DNA of 33,106 nt from IMG/VR virus record IMGVR_UViG_3300037882_001031, positions 1 through 33,106 of that record, one strand, 5' to 3'. The position numbers and the translations under genes were made by a program. The notes beneath the pieces are model-generated. The model had not been told where the DNA came from. It ran no database searches and was given only the letters and a program-made list of their open reading frames with translations. This DNA is from a virus. Below, one piece after another: positions 27,911-33,106 of the stretch; within the stretch, counting starts at the first letter, position 1; every line of letters starts with the position of its first letter.

Positions 27911-29278
27911 TTAAGCCACCCATCCAGACCAGCATGCAATGCCAGTGCTACCGCCGGTTACGTTAACCACCGACAGCCCGACGCGGTTGATTGCGCCGCG
28001 CGTGAGGCTGGTTGGTGACGTCAGGCTCGCGGTCCAGAATTGCGACGTGCCAATACGTGCAATCGTCATCGCTTGTGCGCCGCCGCCCGCAACAGAGATT
28101 GACGCAGTCGGCGCTGTCGTGCCGCTCTCTTTGTACAGCAGCGCCAAAAATCGCATCGTCGTTGTCGGCACATCAGGCACAGCGACCGCCATTGTTGAGA
28201 TAACAGTGCCCGCAACGGACGATGTGTTTGGCGGCGCTGCATACTCAAGGCCAACCGTTTCGCCATCCGTCGTGAAAATCCCAAGCGACTCAGCGAACAA
28301 CGGCATTGCCGCCGCGTTCTCGCTGGTCTTAAGTGTTGGCGCTGAATGGTCGTGGAATGCGCGATACGTGCCTGATGAATGGTCAGCCAGTGTGAGTCCG
28401 CCGTCGTCATTTCCAGCGGGTGCGCCGGTCAATGACTCAGCCATTGCGTTTTGCGCGCGCGACAAAAGATGCACGTGCGCCGCCGAGAACTTGAGCCCGT
28501 CAACAACGGCGTCAGACCATGGCAGCGGCGTCAGCGCGATTGCGGATGACCCACCATATGTCGATGTGGTTTGGATTTGCGGCGGCGAATTGTTTTTGCG
28601 CAGCTTGCGCTGGTAGACCATGTCGGTTCTTTTGGCTGTGCGATTATGCCACACGCAAACAGCCGGTCGCAGCGGCGAAACATCCGGCGCAACAACCGAC
28701 GGCAGAAACGCCGCCGCAAGCTGCATTGGCATCGCCAGCCCGACAAGATAGATGCCGGTCCCGCCGGGCCTTGTTGTTGCAAACACCAGGCTGCCGTCAT
28801 CGGTCAAGTCCAGCAAATCGTCGGCGTCAATGATTGTCGACGAACCGTAATCAAGCGCAACGCAAAACGCCTTATAGAAGTCGGGGCGCGCAAGGCCGAT
28901 ACCGCGATAAAGCGATGAATCATAGCCGATGCGAATCGCTGATGTGTCAATGCAGTTAATGAATGCTGCGCTCAGGAAGACATAGTCTGCCGTGATTTTC
29001 GTCTTGTCGATTGCAACTGAATCAAACCGATAGTCAATTGCAGAGCCCGCCGCGCCAATGAACGTCATCCGCGCCGATGACGGCAGCCCAAGCGCAACGC
29101 CGGTCCCGTTGCCGCTGTGCGTGTGTTGCAATGCTGGCGAGTTGTTGCCGCTCAAAAAATCATCGGTCAGATTGTAATCGCCGATTGCGTCTTCAAGCAC
29201 GCGCGTAAACGATGGCCTGCCGGGGTCGCAGTCTTGCGCTGATGCGCCCTGGAATGATGACGACACGAGACGTGGCAT
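27911..29278 (-). CDS. Tail fibre/spike protein with two HxH motifs
   Basis: 455 aa, ATG at 29278. Starts MPRLVSSSFQGASAQ, then a mixed beta/helical N-terminal domain. HxH motifs occur at H52/H54 (LQHTHSGNG) and H309/H311 (FHDHSAP). In known phage spikes such sites hold a metal ion in trimers. The C-terminal third is Ser/Thr/Ala-rich beta. It follows the large tail-tip protein and precedes a shorter homolog, typical of an adhesin locus. The receptor is unknown. Confidence 0.65.
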   Translation of the reverse strand: MPRLVSSSFQGASAQDCDPGRPSFTRVLEDAIGDYNLTDDFLSGNNSPALQHTHSGNGTGVALGLPSSARMTFIGAAGSAIDYRFDSVAIDKTKITADYVFLSAAFINCIDTSAIRIGYDSSLYRGIGLARPDFYKAFCVALDYGSSTIIDADDLLDLTDDGSLVFATTRPGGTGIYLVGLAMPMQLAAAFLPSVVAPDVSPLRPAVCVWHNRTAKRTDMVYQRKLRKNNSPPQIQTTSTYGGSSAIALTPLPWSDAVVDGLKFSAAHVHLLSRAQNAMAESLTGAPAGNDDGGLTLADHSSGTYRAFHDHSAPTLKTSENAAAMPLFAESLGIFTTDGETVGLEYAAPPNTSSVAGTVISTMAVAVPDVPTTTMRFLALLYKESGTTAPTASISVAGGGAQAMTIARIGTSQFWTASLTSPTSLTRGAINRVGLSVVNVTGGSTGIACWSGWVA

Positions 29279-29281
29279 GTG

Positions 29282-31573
29282 TTAACCCCACTCGCTGTTC
29301 AAGGCGCTTGATTCGTTCGCGTCCTGGTTGTTTTGATGCAACAGATTTTCCGAGATGTACCCACCAGCCGTGAACCCGCCGCCGTCGAACCAAATAAAGC
29401 ACTCATTCGCGGTGTATGTCCACACGCTCGGAACAGCGGTTAGCACAACCGTTGTCGACGTGCTAGAGTCGACGACCGCGAACTCTGTTTCTCCTGTTGC
29501 GGTGTTTGTCAGATACAGCTCACAACCAGCCGGGAAGCTGAGGCCGGGCGAGGACTTGCCGTCCCACGACGCCGACAGCGATAGCGTCTTGGTGCCAGCG
29601 TTCCAGTTTGTCACCCATGCGCTCGGCGAAAAGCGCCAACCCGCGCGCGTCAACATCAACCGCAACGTGACGACACCGCGAACCCAGTCAGGCTCCGAAC
29701 CAACAACGCGACACAACGCGCCGGACACCGTGCCGCCCTCACCGTTTGGCATGCGGTCGTCAGTGTATGTCACGACATCGCCGATGGACACCGACAGCCA
29801 ATGAATCGGCAGCGTCACATCAAAAAACTGTCTCGTCAAAACAGACTCGCGCTGAATGCGTCGCAACATTGACTCGACGGTGCCGATGTCAACACCGCCG
29901 GTTCGCTTTAATGCGCCGTTCAATTGCGCCGCTGGCACAACGCTCTCAACATTCACGCTCGCCATGTTTGCGGTGATGACAACGGCTTCGGCGTCGTCAC
30001 CGAACTGGTTTTTGATTTCCCAGTCCACCGACTCGATAACTGCCAAATGCTTGCCGACCAATGCATCCCATGATGCTTTGATTGTGACGCTAGAAAGGGC
30101 GGGGCCTTGCTCGATTGACGCGACCGGCATCTTATCAACGACGGTATCGCTCTTTGTGATGGTTGCCGTCGACGTGCTCGCGTAGTCCCGGTCAGACATT
30201 GTCGCAAACTTAATCTTGGAATCATTCTGCGATGTTGGCTCAAGATACCAAAACAAGCCAAGCGCCGTGCACAGCTCTTGCAGAACCTCACCAACCTTTA
30301 TTGGCCGGTCAATCAACACATCCCATGGCACCGGGGATAATCCAATGAGCGCCTTGAATTGGTCGGTGTCAATGTGTCCATCATCGACACCGAGTCCAGC
30401 GCCGAACCGATACTGCGGTCCTCCGTATGTTGTGCGCGCATTGCCCGGCAATAAGTCTTCATTTATGAACGCCTGGTCGCCAACGATTGAACTCAGCATC
30501 ACCAGCGCGACCCACGCGGGGTCTCCCTGTAGGCGGCATGCGTGGCGAATCGATTTCAGATTTTGCGCGTTGAATGACTGGCCAAATGCAATTTGGTCCT
30601 CTCGCGACATATCGGACACTTGATTGTAGACGCGTTCAAGATTATCCGTCGACGAAACCAGCTCAACATAATCAGCGCCAACGCTTGCGATGCTTGCGAC
30701 AATGGAGCCGCTCTCGCTGGCGGACACCGCAAACGAGAACTCGTCAGACAGCGCGGAGAAAAGCGCAAGGTCTGTTGCTGGTATGTAAACCCTGGACGGC
30801 TCTAGCTCATCCTGTAGTTCGGGCATCACACTGATTTCGCGCAAGCCGAGCCCGCATTCGATATTGGCGATGCGCTCCGAGTCGTGCTCCAAATTAAACG
30901 ACCAAACACCATTGGCAAACGTCGGCATGTCAGAGATGCGCCCGCTATATGCTGTGCCATATGCGGCTGCGTCAGCCGGTGGCAGCCCCCGGTCATCCAT
31001 CAGGTAGCACCACACGCGAACACGACGGTTAGCCCATGATTGCGGCGCGGCGAACACATCAGCGCCAGCGCCGTCAGTGCCACCGTAGTGCTCTTGCGCA
31101 GTTGTGCCGTATTGTCCGCGCACCGCTGTTATCTGGCTGCCTGTCCAAACCGTTGCGCGCAGAGACTCACCGCCGATGTAGATATTCAACGGCAAATCAG
31201 CACGCGACGCCAGCGTGCAATCAATCAACGTCTCGGCGGTGTTCACTTGCTCTTTGATGCGGGCGATTGGCTTTGCTCGTGGCGTGATGAGTGACTGAAC
31301 AATGCCGCCGTCGTCAAGCGCAACATCAAACCGAGCGGTGGCCGATGTGACTCGACGCTGCTTTGTGTCAAGCCGGTATTCGCCGACCTCGACCGAGTCT
31401 CTGGTTAGACATCGCAATGCTGAACGGTTCGCGCCAAACAGTGACGTAAACGCTGTTGCATCGAATGCATCCGACGTGAACACGTACGGGATACCGATTA
31501 CCTCGACGGCAAAGCGGATGTTCGCGTCTGGTGCGCGTGCCTGTAAGTCTGCGACAAATCCTGCCCACGTCAT
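29282..31573 (-). CDS. Large tail-tip/baseplate hub-like protein
   Basis: 763 aa. Start ATG at 31573 overlaps the previous stop (ATGA); an upstream ATG at 31612 is less likely. The N terminus (TWAGFVADLQARAPDANIRFAVEV) and the later TVESMLRRIQRESVLTRQFFDVTLP...WLSVSIGDVVTYTDDRMP resemble hub or tail-lysozyme-like proteins of siphophages, which form the tail tip and connect to fibres. The C-terminal 150 residues are a fibre-like beta region ending GYISENLLHQNNQD, a possible docking site for the fibre genes downstream. I cannot name the exact family. Confidence 0.68.
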   Translation of the reverse strand: MTWAGFVADLQARAPDANIRFAVEVIGIPYVFTSDAFDATAFTSLFGANRSALRCLTRDSVEVGEYRLDTKQRRVTSATARFDVALDDGGIVQSLITPRAKPIARIKEQVNTAETLIDCTLASRADLPLNIYIGGESLRATVWTGSQITAVRGQYGTTAQEHYGGTDGAGADVFAAPQSWANRRVRVWCYLMDDRGLPPADAAAYGTAYSGRISDMPTFANGVWSFNLEHDSERIANIECGLGLREISVMPELQDELEPSRVYIPATDLALFSALSDEFSFAVSASESGSIVASIASVGADYVELVSSTDNLERVYNQVSDMSREDQIAFGQSFNAQNLKSIRHACRLQGDPAWVALVMLSSIVGDQAFINEDLLPGNARTTYGGPQYRFGAGLGVDDGHIDTDQFKALIGLSPVPWDVLIDRPIKVGEVLQELCTALGLFWYLEPTSQNDSKIKFATMSDRDYASTSTATITKSDTVVDKMPVASIEQGPALSSVTIKASWDALVGKHLAVIESVDWEIKNQFGDDAEAVVITANMASVNVESVVPAAQLNGALKRTGGVDIGTVESMLRRIQRESVLTRQFFDVTLPIHWLSVSIGDVVTYTDDRMPNGEGGTVSGALCRVVGSEPDWVRGVVTLRLMLTRAGWRFSPSAWVTNWNAGTKTLSLSASWDGKSSPGLSFPAGCELYLTNTATGETEFAVVDSSTSTTVVLTAVPSVWTYTANECFIWFDGGGFTAGGYISENLLHQNNQDANESSALNSEWG

Positions 31574-32349
31574 TGTGCATCCTCGGATTTCAAATAGAAC
31601 CCGGTCGACCACATTTGCACGCCGTCTCCGTCTCGCGATGGACGGTCAACATCGCGCGCGCGGTACGTGCCACCGACTCTGGTCGACGACGACAGCGCCG
31701 CAAGCGTGGTGCCGCTGGATAACGTAGCCTCGTGGTACTCAAGCGCCGAGCCGTCAATGACGCGCTTAAATGCGGGGTGATATGTTGACCGATTGGCATT
31801 GGTCCAAATGCGTGTCGCTTCCAACAGTGAGATTTGCAGCTCGATGTCATGCTGTGTCGCGCCGGTCGAATACAACGACGATGAGCCGCCTGCCAGCTCA
31901 TTGATTATTTTGCGCGACACTGGCTGCCCGTCGTCGCTGCGTGCGCATTCAGACGACACCCAACAGCAGCCCACAAACGTCGTCGAGTTTTGCGTTGCCG
32001 CGGTCGATGCGTTGACGGTTTGCGACATGCCAATCAACGACATATCAAATGTGTGCAGTGATGAGGCCACATCAAAAAACCATGACGCCGACGAAACAAT
32101 CGCCACCGTGCACCCGCCGACAGCGGATGAGCGGTCAACGTTGCGCGAAACTGTAACCGTCGTGCCGCTCAACAGCGAATGCAAATCGATTGCCGTCGCG
32201 AGCGCCGCTTGCAGTGTGCCGCTCTCGCCCGCCGAGTATGTGCCGACAGCGACGGCGCACGTCTCCACGGTGCCGCCACGATTGATGCGCAGCGAGTTGT
32301 TGGCCGATGTGATTTTGATTGACGGGCAAAGAACGGGATAACTAGACAT
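31570..32349 (-). CDS. Distal tail/tail-tip protein
   Basis: 259 aa. ATG at 32349 shares a base with the tape-measure stop (TGATG). Ser/Thr-rich beta sequence (TVETCAVAVGTYSAGESG, STRVGGTYRARDVDRP) with a repeated Cys content (GCCWVSSEC). Directly after the tape measure siphophages place the distal tail protein (Dit-type), which forms a ring between tube and tip. The pattern here is compatible but not diagnostic. Confidence 0.5.
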   Translation of the reverse strand: MSSYPVLCPSIKITSANNSLRINRGGTVETCAVAVGTYSAGESGTLQAALATAIDLHSLLSGTTVTVSRNVDRSSAVGGCTVAIVSSASWFFDVASSLHTFDMSLIGMSQTVNASTAATQNSTTFVGCCWVSSECARSDDGQPVSRKIINELAGGSSSLYSTGATQHDIELQISLLEATRIWTNANRSTYHPAFKRVIDGSALEYHEATLSSGTTLAALSSSTRVGGTYRARDVDRPSRDGDGVQMWSTGFYLKSEDAQ

Positions 32350-33106
32350 CAACCACCCCACGTTCTCGGCGACGCCGTTGGTCTGCCGTTACGCCGCAAC
32401 GCAAACTGTTCCTGCGCCGTCAAATCGCGCGCAACCTTTTCGCGTGGCACGCCTAGCCCGTAGTTGTTGACGATGCTGACGCCGCCCGCGTTATCGCTTC
32501 CACCGCCACCACCCGATGAGCCGCGACGACCAGCACCGGTGTTAATGCCGCGCTCATTGGTCGCACGCGACGACGATGCGCCGGATGGCTTCGGTGTGGC
32601 TTTTGCACCAAGCGCACCCATGCTTGCACCGAGCGCAACAGCGCCGACGCCGAACCCGATTTCAGCCGCACCAATTGGAGCCGCTGGTCCAAACAGCTTT
32701 GCGCCGCCGCTGATGATGGACGTCTGACCGATGCCGACGATTGCCGTGCCTGCTTGCTGCAATGCGGCCGCGCCAATCTCAGCCGCTGATTTCTTGGATG
32801 CGCCAGCGGCAACCATCGCGAACTCTTGCACGGCACTCACGCCGACGCCGACGAATGCGCCGTACGCCTGTGAGCCAATCGACGAGAATGTTTGCTGCCA
32901 CAGCGCGGCCATTGCTTGCGCGGCTGTATATTCCTCGGACAGTGCGCGATTGCGAATTGCCTGTTCACGGTCGGCGCGGTCGCGCGCCAGGCTCATAATG
33001 TAGTTTTCTTTTTCGAGCGCGATTCGCTTTTCTTCGTCGGCGGCAAACACTTGGCCATCGATGCGCGCGGCGGTCCACTCAGCATCGAACGCCAGCGCCG
33101 CGTTCA
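32349..33106 (-). CDS. Tape measure protein, C-terminal part (cut by window edge)
   Basis: Open frame from the right edge (first complete codon at 33104) to a stop at 32349, 251 residues. It continues the charged coiled-coil seen at the left edge (KENYIMSLARDRADREQ), then a hydrophobic, Gly/Ala-rich region near the C terminus (GFGVGAVALGASMGALGA) and a Ser/Gly-rich linker with a final basic segment. These match a tape-measure C-terminal half. The N-terminal half is at 1-780. Joining the ends directly gives a TGA and a frame break; one extra base (3n+1) restores the frame. Confidence 0.8.
   Translation of the reverse strand, partial: NAALAFDAEWTAARIDGQVFAADEEKRIALEKENYIMSLARDRADREQAIRNRALSEEYTAAQAMAALWQQTFSSIGSQAYGAFVGVGVSAVQEFAMVAAGASKKSAAEIGAAALQQAGTAIVGIGQTSIISGGAKLFGPAAPIGAAEIGFGVGAVALGASMGALGAKATPKPSGASSSRATNERGINTGAGRRGSSGGGGGSDNAGGVSIVNNYGLGVPREKVARDLTAQEQFALRRNGRPTASPRTWGG

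Noticed and set aside
1-33106. CRISPR array, tRNA, insertion sequence, integrase or attachment site
   Set aside because: No regularly spaced repeats, cloverleaf structures, transposase or recombinase-like proteins were seen on either strand.
1-33106. Exact circle closure by direct end joining
   Set aside because: Direct joining gives a TGA at the junction and a frame shift in the tape-measure gene.

Overview
The window looks like an almost complete genome of a tailed, siphovirus-like bacteriophage, roughly 57% G+C by eye, with every supported gene on the minus strand. All transcription therefore runs from high to low coordinates. Most neighbouring genes overlap by a few bases (ATGA, GTGA or TGATG junctions). 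I see no integrase, repressor, tRNA, CRISPR array, insertion sequence or DNA polymerase. The host cannot be named from the sequence. The phage appears to rely on the host replicase and is most simply read as virulent.

Layout in transcription order. From about 26.6 kb down to 14.2 kb lies the early and middle region. It holds small regulators, a RecA-like Sak4-type ATPase, a DUF669-like ssDNA-binding protein, a RecB/Cas4-type nuclease, two Lar-like zinc proteins, an SF2 helicase, a run of four very small membrane proteins, an Api92/YubB-like protein, a DUF3987-like ATPase, small wHTH-like proteins, a RusA resolvase and a CHAP endolysin. A terminator and a candidate promoter at 14.1-14.2 kb open the late region: terS, terL, portal, MuF-like protein, a virion-morphogenesis protein, scaffold and major capsid protein. 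Next comes an unusual block at 4.4-7.0 kb where five consecutive genes encode exported or membrane proteins, one of them a tail-fibre-like protein with a Sec signal peptide. Connector, tail terminator, major tail protein, tail-assembly chaperones with a -1 frameshift at an A7 site, and the tape-measure N terminus then run off the left edge. The tape-measure C terminus enters at the right edge, followed by tail-tip and fibre genes and a membrane-anchored HExxH protein, and the late operon ends at a terminator at 26.6 kb.

The two window ends therefore lie inside one gene. Joined directly the frame breaks at a TGA, but one extra base (or 3n+1 bases) restores it, so the contig is probably a circularly permuted or circular genome that lost a little sequence at the cut.

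The most notable signals are: the exported/membrane island with a signal-peptide-bearing fibre-like protein; near-absence of GATC (four sites counted in 33.1 kb) together with tandem Lar-like proteins; about fifty GTCGAC palindromes; a 72-aa gene after the endolysin that carries a fragment resembling the major tail protein; an 18-bp box shared by the regions upstream of terS and of the scaffold/capsid genes; a recurring translation-leader sequence; and a cluster of tiny single-span membrane proteins, two of which are under 40 codons.
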